Position numbers and translations under genes: made by a program
Part shown: positions 54,178 to 62,624 of the stretch, in pieces
Position numbering within the stretch: the first letter of the stretch is position 1
How the letters are laid out: each line of letters begins with the position of its first letter
Notes under the pieces: model-generated
What the model was told of the DNA's origin: nothing
The model's input: the letters and a program-made list of their open reading frames with translations, nothing else
Database searches by the model: none
Assembly: GCA_902778625.1 (NCBI GenBank)
Contig: CACYYM010000010.1
Span: forward strand, 62,001 to 126,000
Direction: 5' to 3'
Source of the DNA: an uncultured Bacteroidales bacterium
GTDB taxonomy: Bacteria; Bacteroidota; Bacteroidia; Bacteroidales; Bacteroidaceae
Length of the DNA stretch: 64,000 nt

Positions 54178-54357
54178 TTAAGCCTCTTTCTCAATGGCTA
54201 CCTTGCCGCGATAGTAACCGCAAGCAGGGCATACAGTGTGATAGATGTGGAACTCGCCACAGTTCGGGCATACTGCCAGTGCGGGAGCTACTGCCTTGTC
54301 ATGAGTTCTTCTTTTGAGAGTCCTGGTCTTGGACTGCCTTCTTTTTGGATGTGCCAT
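54178..54357 (-). CDS. rpmF: 50S ribosomal protein L32
   Basis: 59 residues: MAHPKRRQSKTRTLKRRTHD, then a zinc ribbon with CPNC and CPAC pairs, ending VAIEKEA. Too short for some gene callers. It lies 4 bp before the fabH TTG start and 19 bp after yceD. Confidence 0.95.
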   Translation of the reverse strand: MAHPKRRQSKTRTLKRRTHDKAVAPALAVCPNCGEFHIYHTVCPACGYYRGKVAIEKEA

Positions 54358-54376
54358 AGTTCAATTAAATATTTAG

Positions 54377-54868
54377 TTATTTACGATTTGCTAATTTATT
54401 CAGTGCATCCCATCTCGGGTCTGTCTTCTCTTCCTCTGAAGAGGTCGGGAGCAGTACTTTGCACTCGCCGTCGGGATGAACGTGGCGAAGAGGAATCTGC
54501 AGAGCAGCGAACTCGTAGATGTTCCAAGCCACGTTGATGATGCCTTCCCGCTCGGGAACAGTCACCACCTCGCCGTCGTCGGCATAGTCTTCGCCCAACA
54601 CCACTTTCAGTGTGCACTGAGCTTCGATGGGTTGGGACATGGGTTCAAGACAGCGGTCGCACGTCACTTCCACCTCGCCCTTGAGCTGGAACTCCAGTTC
54701 GTGGGCGCCAGAAGCCTGCTTCACCCGTAATGCAACATCGAGCGAACCAGCCTTGATTTCCGATCCCTGAACGGCGGAGAAGAAGTCATTGTCGGCTTGC
54801 CATCGGTACGACACAGTATCGGATGTCATGCCTTTCAAATCAACATTATAACCGTCCAGTTTTCCCAT
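54377..54868 (-). CDS. YceD/DUF177 family protein
   Basis: 163 residues. The VTCDRCLEPM segment with CxxC and the C-terminal DPRWDALNKL are family signatures. DUF177 proteins accompany rpmF and are implicated in 23S rRNA maturation in plants and bacteria. The -7 box TACTTTTG (minus strand, 54875-54882) ends only 7 nt before the ATG, so the mRNA may be leaderless or nearly so. Confidence 0.88.
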   Translation of the reverse strand: MGKLDGYNVDLKGMTSDTVSYRWQADNDFFSAVQGSEIKAGSLDVALRVKQASGAHELEFQLKGEVEVTCDRCLEPMSQPIEAQCTLKVVLGEDYADDGEVVTVPEREGIINVAWNIYEFAALQIPLRHVHPDGECKVLLPTSSEEEKTDPRWDALNKLANRK

Positions 54869-54932
54869 CGGGCTGCAAAAGTACGAAAAAAATCAATTAG
54901 TTGTACACTTTTGGCACGAAAAAAATGCCAAA

Positions 54933-56090
54933 TCAGTGCTTTTTGAGTTCAACTCTAAACGTTGTGCCCTTTCCGAGCTCCGAGTTTTTGACGAAAATGC
55001 GGCCGTTGTGATATTCCTCGACGATACGTTTGGCGAGCGATAGTCCCAAGCCCCAACCGCGCTCTTTGGTCGTATAGCCAGGCATAAAGACCGAGCCGAA
55101 GCGGTTCTTTGGAATGCCCTTGCCGGTGTCGGCCACTTCCACACTGAAGCAGTCGGGCTCTTCCTTTGCCGTGAGTGTGATGCTGCCCTTGCCTTCCATC
55201 GCATCGATAGCGTTCTTGCAGAGGTTCTCGATCACCCATTCGAAGAGGGGCGCACTGATTGGGGCGATGAGCGGCTCGGCAGGCAGGTTGCAGCTCATGG
55301 TGACATGATTGCTGGTGCGGCGGCCGATGTATTGCATTACGTTCGACAACACCTCGTTGAGGTTCTCGGGTTTGGGTTCCGGTTGGGAGCCAATCTTGCT
55401 GAAGCGTTCGGCGATGCGTTGCAGGCGTTTGATGTCTTTCCCCATTTCGGGCAGCAGTTCGTCGTCCGGATAAGTTTCCTGAAGGACTTCGTGCCAAGCC
55501 ATGAGGCTGCTGATGGGCGTGCCGAGCTGATGTGCCGTTTCTTTGCTCAAGCCGACCCACACCTTGTTTTGCTCTGCTTTCTTGCTGCTGAGCAAGGCAA
55601 AAATGGCGACTACAACGAAGATGAGCACGATGCCGAGCTGCACGTATGGCCACCAGGCAAGGCGCCGCAGGATGAGGCTGTCGGCGTAGCATATCTCCAT
55701 GTAATCGTCGTCGCCGAAGTTGATGCGGATGGCTCTGCCGCTTTGCCTCATGGACTGTGCCTCGTGCCAAACCAGGGAATCGAGCGAAGCGCCCGACGTT
55801 GCCCCCACCTCCATGTTTCGATAGTCGTGGACGCGTCCTCCGCTGTCGAGCACGACCACCGGGATAGTGTTGTTCGAGTTGAGCACTGTTAGGACAAGTG
55901 TGAGGTCGGTTGTTTCGTCGGCATTGTTGAACGACCGCATTGCCTCTGCCCATATTTCCATCTTCCTCTGTTCCTCAACCTTGAGGTCGCGCACAAGGAA
56001 GTTGGACACCACGAGCGACGCTACGCAGAGCACAACTGCCAAGACGATTAGGATTATCTTGACCTGACGTATCCTATTTATCCATTGCAT
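54933..56090 (-). CDS. Membrane sensor histidine kinase
   Basis: 385 residues. TM1 at about 10-34, an extracytoplasmic sensor region (about 35-140), TM2 at about 147-168. HisKA-like box SKETAHQLGTPISSLMAWHE (phospho-accepting His at about 186), then HATPase with ENLCKNAIDAM (N box), DTGKGIPKNRFG (G1), and GWGLGLSLAKRI (G2). No response regulator gene is adjacent, so it is an orphan. Ligand and partner unknown. The gene after it rightward (C11 protease) is divergent. Confidence 0.88.
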   Translation of the reverse strand: MQWINRIRQVKIILIVLAVVLCVASLVVSNFLVRDLKVEEQRKMEIWAEAMRSFNNADETTDLTLVLTVLNSNNTIPVVVLDSGGRVHDYRNMEVGATSGASLDSLVWHEAQSMRQSGRAIRINFGDDDYMEICYADSLILRRLAWWPYVQLGIVLIFVVVAIFALLSSKKAEQNKVWVGLSKETAHQLGTPISSLMAWHEVLQETYPDDELLPEMGKDIKRLQRIAERFSKIGSQPEPKPENLNEVLSNVMQYIGRRTSNHVTMSCNLPAEPLIAPISAPLFEWVIENLCKNAIDAMEGKGSITLTAKEEPDCFSVEVADTGKGIPKNRFGSVFMPGYTTKERGWGLGLSLAKRIVEEYHNGRIFVKNSELGKGTTFRVELKKH

Positions 56091-56148
56091 ACTTTATAAT
56101 AACGGAAAGAAATGCTTGCTTATTGTGTGATAAATGAATAAGTTTTCG

Positions 56149-56156
56149 TACCTTTG
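56149..56156 (+). promoter_or_regulatory. -7 box of the C11 protease gene
   Basis: TACCTTTG lies 25 bp before ATG 56181. No perfect TTTG -33 box at 20 bp; ATTG lies slightly further upstream. Confidence 0.6.
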
Positions 56157-56180
56157 CACTGCAAATCGTCGTACAAGAAG

Positions 56181-57371
56181 ATGAAACGTTTCGCCTTATA
56201 CATTATTATATTATATATAGGAGTCTTGCTGACCGGGTGTCGCGACACGCTTGTGCCGCCCGAGGAGGTTCCGCAGCCGAGAGCTGAGGCGGAGCGCACT
56301 GTCATCATTTATATGGCAGCCGACAACACGCTTACCACTGCTGTCAAGCTCGACACGATGGAGATGGTGAGGGGTAAGAACTTAGTTCCCGAGAACGTCA
56401 ATTTCATCATTTACCTCGACGACAAGACGCACATGCCTGCCATCTACGAGCTCTCTGCCAGGAAAGGCATGCAGCTCTGGAAGCAATACGATGAGGAGAT
56501 GTGCAGCACAGACTCGCTGACGATGTTCAAGGTTCTGCACGGCATCGAGCACTTCTTCCCTGCCCGCCATTATGGCATTGTCTTCTGGAGCCACGCCACA
56601 GGCTGGACACCGCGCCGCAAGACTTTTGGCAAAGACGAGACGTTGGGCTCTGGCGGTGGCGTGAGCGAGATGGAGATTACCGTACTGCGCGACATCCTTG
56701 CCCAGCTGCCAAAGACCGACTACCTCTTCTTCGACGCCTGCTTCATGCAATGCATTGAGGTGGCATACGAACTCAAGGATGTGACAAGTTGGATGGTGGG
56801 CTCGCCCGCTGAGATACCGGGTTCCGGAGCACCCTACGACAAAATTATCGACGCTCTCTGCAAGAGCGATGTAAGGGGAATCGTCGAGGGCTACGACAGC
56901 GGATATCCGGGCGTCTATGGTATCTACAGCTATCCGGGCGTGCTACTTTCCCTCATCGACTGCTCGCAACTTGAATCCTTTGCTCAGCTCACCGGACAGC
57001 TCATCACGCCTCTCTATATGGAGCGCAATGAGCAGAGCACCGACGGCTTTCAGCCTTATTGCAGCTACAGCTACCTGAACCGGTACACGTATTACTTCGA
57101 TATGCGCACCACAATGTGCCGTTTGCTATCGGCAGAAGACTATGCCACATGGATGGAGTCCTTCGACCGAGTTGTGCCGCTTCGCACATTGTCGTCCACG
57201 AAGACTTGGCTTGCACAACTCTGCAACCAGCCCATCATCTGGGACCCCGAATGCTATGGTGGCGTTTCGATGTTCGTTCCCCTGAAAAAGTACGACAGTT
57301 ACGGTTGGAACGCAGACTTCCAGAAGACTTCGTGGTACACGGCTGCAGGATGGGCTCAGACGGGTTGGTGA
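56181..57371 (+). CDS. Clostripain-family (C11) cysteine peptidase, lipoprotein
   Basis: 396 residues from ATG 56181. Lipobox GVLLTGC (Cys about 23). The clan CD fold is marked by ERTVIIYMAADNTL, GIVFWSHATGW with the catalytic His (about 139), and DYLFFDACFMQCIEVAYEL with the catalytic Cys. C11 enzymes cleave after Arg or Lys and are surface or periplasmic in gut Bacteroidales, where fragipain (B. fragilis) activates a toxin. No obvious propeptide cleavage site is assigned here. Confidence 0.85.
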   Translation: MKRFALYIIILYIGVLLTGCRDTLVPPEEVPQPRAEAERTVIIYMAADNTLTTAVKLDTMEMVRGKNLVPENVNFIIYLDDKTHMPAIYELSARKGMQLWKQYDEEMCSTDSLTMFKVLHGIEHFFPARHYGIVFWSHATGWTPRRKTFGKDETLGSGGGVSEMEITVLRDILAQLPKTDYLFFDACFMQCIEVAYELKDVTSWMVGSPAEIPGSGAPYDKIIDALCKSDVRGIVEGYDSGYPGVYGIYSYPGVLLSLIDCSQLESFAQLTGQLITPLYMERNEQSTDGFQPYCSYSYLNRYTYYFDMRTTMCRLLSAEDYATWMESFDRVVPLRTLSSTKTWLAQLCNQPIIWDPECYGGVSMFVPLKKYDSYGWNADFQKTSWYTAAGWAQTGW

Positions 57372-57395
57372 GCCTTTTCCCTTGGAAATGTTAAA

Positions 57396-57480
57396 ATCCC
57401 CGCGTGCGGCGATGGCAATCCCCGCGTGCGGCGTTGGCCATTTCCGCGTGCGGCGTTTGCAATCCCCGCACGCGGCGTTT
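57396..57480. repeat. 22-bp palindromic array R11 (GC-type), four units
   Basis: Inverted cores CGTGC at 57403, 57425 and 57447 (22-bp steps) and GCACG at 57468. Lies between convergent genes, 25 bp after the C11 protease stop and 10 bp from the stop of the leftward DUF3298 gene, so it could terminate both. Confidence 0.9.
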
Positions 57481-57490
57481 AGAAATTTCT

Positions 57491-58255
57491 TTACTTTCTC
57501 GGCAGCGTGACGCTTATCAAGCCGGCCGCGTAGGGTGCGATGTCGTACTGGTTGAAAAGGAACTCAATGCTGTCGCCCTTGATGAGGAAGTTGTTGGTGA
57601 GGTAGAGGTCGCCAAGCAGTGTGATGCCGGTTTTCTCCTGCAGGTCGGCAAGGTCCTTTGCCTCCCAATCCTTGCAGAGCTGTTCCTCCATCGCCTTCAG
57701 CGCGAGCATCTCGGCCTCTTCGGGAATGATGTCGTTGATGTTTAGCAGTTTGCCGGTCTTCTTGTCGAAATTGTAGTAGAAGATGACAAAGCTGCCGTGA
57801 GCGCCGCCGAGGTAACAATCTGTCTTCGTTACATAGGACAGGATGCTGTCAGTGCCATTTTCCTCAGGATAGCCTTCCACTGTGTAGTAGTACTGCAGGA
57901 TGTCCTTGTACTCGGGGTTATAAGCATAGCGTTCGCCGATTTCCTGCTTCCATTCGGCTTCCGTGCTGTCGGCAAAAGCCTGAATGGCTTGCTGAACGGT
58001 GGAATAATCGCCTGTGTAGATGACACTGTCGCGCAGGACTTCTGAGAGACGCTTCGCGAGTTCGCTCTCGCCGGCCAAGGTGTCGAGCTTGAACTCAATG
58101 TGATAGCAAAGGCTGTCACCTGGGGCGATGGGATTCTCGATACACAGTGCAGCAGTGCCCCAATTGAGCTCCGCGGATTGGTCTTCGGCTGTTGGATTGT
58201 CCACACATGCCACGACCAAAGCAATCAAAGAGAGAAGGGAAAAATACTTTTTCAT
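57491..58255 (-). CDS. DUF3298/RsiV-like lipoprotein
   Basis: 254 residues. Lipobox IALVVAC (Cys about 17). A DUF4163-like N-terminal part (about 40-140) and a C-terminal DUF3298-like part (about 150-250: LGGAHGSFVIFYYNFDKKTG, YLTNNFLIKGDSIEFLFNQY, DIAPYAAG). In Bacillus, RsiV uses this fold to bind lysozyme and release SigV; no sigma factor or transmembrane anti-sigma part is present here. Function unknown. Confidence 0.8.
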   Translation of the reverse strand: MKKYFSLLSLIALVVACVDNPTAEDQSAELNWGTAALCIENPIAPGDSLCYHIEFKLDTLAGESELAKRLSEVLRDSVIYTGDYSTVQQAIQAFADSTEAEWKQEIGERYAYNPEYKDILQYYYTVEGYPEENGTDSILSYVTKTDCYLGGAHGSFVIFYYNFDKKTGKLLNINDIIPEEAEMLALKAMEEQLCKDWEAKDLADLQEKTGITLLGDLYLTNNFLIKGDSIEFLFNQYDIAPYAAGLISVTLPRK

Positions 58256-58399
58256 TTCGTGTTTAATGCTTTTTCTGTTTACTATTTAATATTTCAACTG
58301 CGCAAATTTACGCATATTTCCCGAAACGAACAAGAAAAAGGCGAGAAACATTCGGCTACAGGCAACATGGCATCGGAGAATTCGACTCAGTACCGAAAA

Positions 58400-58462
58400 A
58401 AACTCGGCATGCCCAAACTCCAGTTTCACCATGGGAGGACTGAAGTTTTCCCGTGGTGGAAC
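58400..58462. repeat. Possible degenerate 22-bp array R13, three units
   Basis: GCATG (58407), CCATG (58429) and CCGTG (58451) lie 22 bp apart with self-complementary cores GCATGC, CCATGG and CCGTGG. Arms are only weakly complementary. It precedes the outer-membrane barrel gene rather than following a stop. The rest of 58256-58552 shows only a likely -7 box for the DUF3298 gene (TAAATTTG on the minus strand). Confidence 0.35.
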
Positions 58463-58552
58463 CGGCGATGAGACTGCCTGTGTTTATAATCTCACCACTT
58501 TTTCTTCGCTGAAATTAAACTTTCCGGCTTTTTCCGCGTCATATTAAATGTG

Positions 58553-61486
58553 ATGAGTAAACACTTGAAATATATCGCCTCGCTTCTGCTCCTGATTGCT
58601 ACCACCCTGTTGTCGGCCCAGCAGAAGCAGGCAATGTTGCTTAACATACGCGGTACGGTCTTCGAGAACGAGAAGCTGCAGCCGATGGAAGGGGCTGGTG
58701 TGAAGCTCTTCAACGAACGCGACTCAATGGTTGCTGGCGCGATGACCAAGCAGAACGGGCAGTTCCTCCTGCCTGGCATTCCTGCCGCCACCTACACGCT
58801 TCAAGTGTCGTTCATGGGCTTCAAGACGCAGAAGTTCAAACTCACCCTGCCCCAGAAGTCCGGCAACTTCAAGGTGGCCGACGTGATGATGCGCGAAGAT
58901 GCAACCCTGATGGCTGAGACCGTTGTGGAAGGCAAACTGCCGGAAATGACAGTCATCGACGATACGGTGGCCTACAACGCCGACGCCTTCAAGCTTCCCG
59001 ACGGCTCGATGGTGGAAGACCTCATCAAGAAGTTGCCCGGCATCGTGCAGGACGAGAACGGAAACTACACGTTCAACGGCAAGAATATCAGTCAGATCCT
59101 TGTTGACGGAAAAGAGTTCTTCGGCAACAACCGCAATCTGGTCCTCCAGAACCTGCCTGCCGAGATTGTCGATAAGGTAAAGGCTTACGACCGGAAGAGC
59201 GATATGGCTCGCATCACGGGCATCGACGACGGAAACGAGCGAACGGTCCTCGACCTCGCTATCAAAAAGGACCGAAAGAAAGGTTTCTTCGGCAACGCAA
59301 GCGGCACCTACGGCACTCACGACCGTTATAGCGGGCGAATGAACATGAATAGCTTCGTCGGCGAACAGAAGTACAGCGGCTTCGGCAATGCAGGCAACAC
59401 TGGAGGTAATGGCCTCTCGGACAATCAAAGCCTTGGCGCGACGATGAATTGGGAGAACAAGAAAGTGGAGCTGAACGGCAGCCTCAACGGCAGCTTCAGC
59501 CAGTCGAGCAGCGCCTCCGAGTCGAACTCCCAGAACTTCGAGCTCAAGAACTCAGCCTACTCGGCCAGCAAGAACCATAGCAACAGCCACAGCGGCAACT
59601 TCGGCTTCCAATATCGCGTAGAGTGGAAGCCCGACTCGACGTGGAACATCCAGTTCCGACCCGAGCTCAACTTCAGCAGAACCCATGGCGAAGGCGGCAA
59701 CGAATCGGCCACTTGGAACGACAATCCCTTCCTGCTCTCCCCCACTCCGTTGGCCGACTATCTAGAGCTCGCCAAGCAAATCGGCGTGAACCACCGCATG
59801 GGCGACAACTGGAACAGTTCGAAGAACATCAGCGCATCTGCCTCTCTGCAAGTCAACAAAAGGCTGAAGAAACCCGGACGAAACATCACATTTAGCGTCG
59901 GAGGCGGCTACGGCGACTCGGACAACAACGGAAACAGCTACTCGCAAACGGATTACTACCTCCTCCAAGCACTCAACGGCGGCGACTCCGTCTACCATAA
60001 AGTGCAGTACAACCGTGGCTCGAACTACAACTACAACTTCAATGCGCGCTTCAGCTACAGCGAGCCCATCGCCTATCAGACTTTCTTGCAACTCGATTAC
60101 AACTACCGCTACAACTTCCGCGACAATGATCGTGATGTCCGCTCCATCTTTGATCCGTACAACGACATACTCGGGGTGAATGCCTTCAACTATGATGATT
60201 TCTTCGATGCGCCTTATGTGGTGCAGGACAAGCAACAGTGCAGCTACACACGCAACATTGGTCAGAACCACAGTCTGCGCACCCAGATACGCTTCAACCG
60301 CACCAAGTTCCGCCTGACTGTCGGGGCAACTGTGCAGCCGCAAATCAGCAAAGTGGACTACCAGAAAGGCCGCATCGACACTTTGCTGCGCCGCACCGTC
60401 GTCAACGCCTCGCCTGTCGTCAACTTCCAATACAGGTTCAGCCGTCAGGAACAACTCGAATTCCGCTACAACGCCGATACTGGTTGGCCTAACATCACAG
60501 ACATGATTCCCGACACGCTGAGCGACGCCAACCCGCTTAATATAAGAATCGGTAACGCAGAGCTCAAGCCGAGCTTCACCCAAAACATCCAATTCGAGTA
60601 TCGCAGAACGGTTATCGACTACCAACGCACGAATGCGGTGAGTCTTCAGTTCCACACAACGAGGAACAGCACCACGAGCCGAACGGAATACAACGAGGTG
60701 ACAGGTGGCCGCGTATCGATGCCCGTCAACGTGAACGGCAATTGGAATGCGTCGGCGAACTACAACTTCAACACCGCTTTGGACAGCAAAAAGCACTGGC
60801 GCGTCGATATGAATACGTCGCTCAGCACTTCGAAAAACATCGGTTATCTGTATCGAAGCAAGGACAAGATGACGGTGGAAAACATCACGCGAAGTGGCAA
60901 CTTCGGTCAGCGAGCTCGCTTCACTTTCCGACAAGACTGGGAAAGTGGCTGGCAAGTGGAAGCGAACGTGAACGGCAGATTTAACTATAACCTCAATCGC
61001 AGCAATAATGCAACGGCCTCGAACCTTGACCATTATAACTTCAACTACGGCGGAAGTTTCAACATCACCTTCCCTTGGGGAATGACTATCAGCAGCGATA
61101 TCGAGCAACAAAGCCGTCGAGGTTACTCGGATGCGGCCATGAACACGAACCACTTGATATGGAACGGACAAATCAGCCAAAGGTTCCTGCCGTACAAACA
61201 GCTGACGATAAGTCTTCGCGCAGTTGATATTCTCGACGAACGCGACGATGTGAACCGCAACGTGAGTGCTGTCAGCCGAACCGACACAAAGAACGAAATG
61301 GTTCGCAGTTACGTGCTTCTCACAGCCAACTGGCGTTTCCGTCGCTTCGGCGGAAGGGGCATGATGGGTGGACGTGGCAGAGGAGAAGGCGGTCGCGGCG
61401 AAGGCGGCGGAGGAGGTCGCAGTGGCGGCGGAGGAGGCCGCGGCGGTGGTGGCGGCGGCTTCGGCGGCGGAGGCGGAAGGTTTTAG
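58553..61486 (+). CDS. TonB-receptor-like outer-membrane barrel with carboxypeptidase-like N-domain and Gly-rich tail
   Basis: 977 residues from ATG 58553 (a GTG three bases earlier is possible). Signal peptide 1-22. A carboxypeptidase regulatory-like (CarboxypepD_reg) beta-sandwich at about 30-115, a plug-like domain at about 125-240 (GSMVEDLIKKLPGIVQDENG, QILVDGKEFFGNN), then a long barrel with many aromatic strands. No classic TonB box is visible. The last 45 residues are almost only Gly and Arg (GRGEGGRGEGGGGGRSGGGG), unusual for a barrel end. Substrate unknown; no SusD partner follows. Confidence 0.82.
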   Translation: MSKHLKYIASLLLLIATTLLSAQQKQAMLLNIRGTVFENEKLQPMEGAGVKLFNERDSMVAGAMTKQNGQFLLPGIPAATYTLQVSFMGFKTQKFKLTLPQKSGNFKVADVMMREDATLMAETVVEGKLPEMTVIDDTVAYNADAFKLPDGSMVEDLIKKLPGIVQDENGNYTFNGKNISQILVDGKEFFGNNRNLVLQNLPAEIVDKVKAYDRKSDMARITGIDDGNERTVLDLAIKKDRKKGFFGNASGTYGTHDRYSGRMNMNSFVGEQKYSGFGNAGNTGGNGLSDNQSLGATMNWENKKVELNGSLNGSFSQSSSASESNSQNFELKNSAYSASKNHSNSHSGNFGFQYRVEWKPDSTWNIQFRPELNFSRTHGEGGNESATWNDNPFLLSPTPLADYLELAKQIGVNHRMGDNWNSSKNISASASLQVNKRLKKPGRNITFSVGGGYGDSDNNGNSYSQTDYYLLQALNGGDSVYHKVQYNRGSNYNYNFNARFSYSEPIAYQTFLQLDYNYRYNFRDNDRDVRSIFDPYNDILGVNAFNYDDFFDAPYVVQDKQQCSYTRNIGQNHSLRTQIRFNRTKFRLTVGATVQPQISKVDYQKGRIDTLLRRTVVNASPVVNFQYRFSRQEQLEFRYNADTGWPNITDMIPDTLSDANPLNIRIGNAELKPSFTQNIQFEYRRTVIDYQRTNAVSLQFHTTRNSTTSRTEYNEVTGGRVSMPVNVNGNWNASANYNFNTALDSKKHWRVDMNTSLSTSKNIGYLYRSKDKMTVENITRSGNFGQRARFTFRQDWESGWQVEANVNGRFNYNLNRSNNATASNLDHYNFNYGGSFNITFPWGMTISSDIEQQSRRGYSDAAMNTNHLIWNGQISQRFLPYKQLTISLRAVDILDERDDVNRNVSAVSRTDTKNEMVRSYVLLTANWRFRRFGGRGMMGGRGRGEGGRGEGGGGGRSGGGGGRGGGGGGFGGGGGRF

Positions 61487-61499
61487 CTAAGAACATAAA

Positions 61500-61582
61500 A
61501 AACGCCGCACGCGGGGATTGCAATCTCCGCGTGCGGCGTTGGTCATCCCCGCACGCGGCGTTTGAATTTCCGCCTGAGGGGT
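61500..61582. repeat. 22-bp palindromic array R12 (GC-type), four units
   Basis: Cores at 61507 (GCACG), 61530 (CGTGC), 61551 (GCACG) and 61573 (CCTGA). The first two units form a near-perfect 40-bp palindrome. Six A precede it (T6 on the minus strand) and a T-run follows, so it can serve as terminator in both directions. It lies 13 bp after the barrel-gene stop and 35 bp from the korB stop. Confidence 0.9.
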
Positions 61583-61616
61583 TTTTATTTCACGTGATTC
61601 GAAATGCTCGTTTTTC

Positions 61617-62609
61617 TTACTTCACCTCCCAGATATCGTTCGTCTCGAGCAACTCGGCGAAGTTGTGGTACTTCTTCTTCTCTTTGATTTCCTCGATTTG
61701 ACTCCAGACGCAGTCGTCGTAGGTGGGTGCCTCGACGTCGCGTATCACGCCGAGAGCAACGGGCCACTCCATTTCGGCAAGCTTCAGCTGCAGGGTGTTG
61801 TCCTCGCATTTTGCATCGTGAACCAGGACGTCTGCTTCCGTGTAACCGTCCTCGCCCAACTTCACGGGCTTGATGTTGAAGCCTTCCTGCACGATGCCGT
61901 ACTCGTTGTTCTCACCGAAGAGCATCTTCTCGCCGTGACGCAGGTAGATGGCATTCTTGGCGCGACCTTCCTTCGAATAGACCGCGTCGTGCGTGCCGTT
62001 GTTGAATATTACGCAGTTCTGCAGGATCTCGCACACGCTGGCACCCTTATGATCGTAGGCCGCCTTGAGAATCTCCACGGTTCCCGGAGCATCGGTAGCA
62101 ACGGCGCGGGCAAAGAAATGACCTCTCGCTCCGAAGCACAGCTCGGCAGGACGGAAAGGATCCTCAACCGTTCCGTAAGGCGACGACTTGCTGACGAAGC
62201 CGCGCGGGCTGGTGGGGCTGTACTGACCCTTCGTCAAACCGTAGATTCTGTTGTTGAGCAGAATCATGTTCAGGTTGATGTTACGGCGGTTGGCGTGTAT
62301 GAAGTGATTGCCTCCGATAGCCAATCCATCGCCATCACCGCTGACTTGCCAAACGGCGAGGCTGGGGTTGACGACCTTACAGCCGGTCGCAATCGCAGCC
62401 GCTCTGCCGTGAATGGTATTCATGCCATACGTCGCCATATAGTGCGGCAAACGGCTGGAACAGCCGATACCACTGATAACGGCTGTCTGCGACGGCGCCA
62501 CACCTATCTCAGCCATCGCCTTATGCAGGCTGGCAAGGAAGAAATGGTCACCACATCCAGGACACCAACGCGGCTGTCCTTTCTTGAAATCATTATTCGT
62601 GTAAGCCAT
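61617..62609 (-). CDS. korB: 2-Oxoacid (2-oxoglutarate):ferredoxin oxidoreductase, beta subunit
   Basis: 330 residues. The TPP-binding region shows CPGCGDHFFLASLHKAM, GIGCSSRLPHYMATYG, HGRAAAIATGCK, and VSGDGDGLAIGGNHFIHANR (GDG...N magnesium/TPP motif). It works with the alpha subunit to convert 2-oxoglutarate to succinyl-CoA with ferredoxin reduction. It lacks its own ferredoxin-like cluster domain. Its start is 15 bp after the korA stop. Confidence 0.92.
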   Translation of the reverse strand: MAYTNNDFKKGQPRWCPGCGDHFFLASLHKAMAEIGVAPSQTAVISGIGCSSRLPHYMATYGMNTIHGRAAAIATGCKVVNPSLAVWQVSGDGDGLAIGGNHFIHANRRNINLNMILLNNRIYGLTKGQYSPTSPRGFVSKSSPYGTVEDPFRPAELCFGARGHFFARAVATDAPGTVEILKAAYDHKGASVCEILQNCVIFNNGTHDAVYSKEGRAKNAIYLRHGEKMLFGENNEYGIVQEGFNIKPVKLGEDGYTEADVLVHDAKCEDNTLQLKLAEMEWPVALGVIRDVEAPTYDDCVWSQIEEIKEKKKYHNFAELLETNDIWEVK

Positions 62610-62624
62610 AGTTTTGTGTCCCTT

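Noticed and set aside
54174..54194. Upstream TTG start of fabH at 54194
   Set aside because: It overlaps the end of rpmF; the family start (MEQINAVITG) matches TTG 54173.
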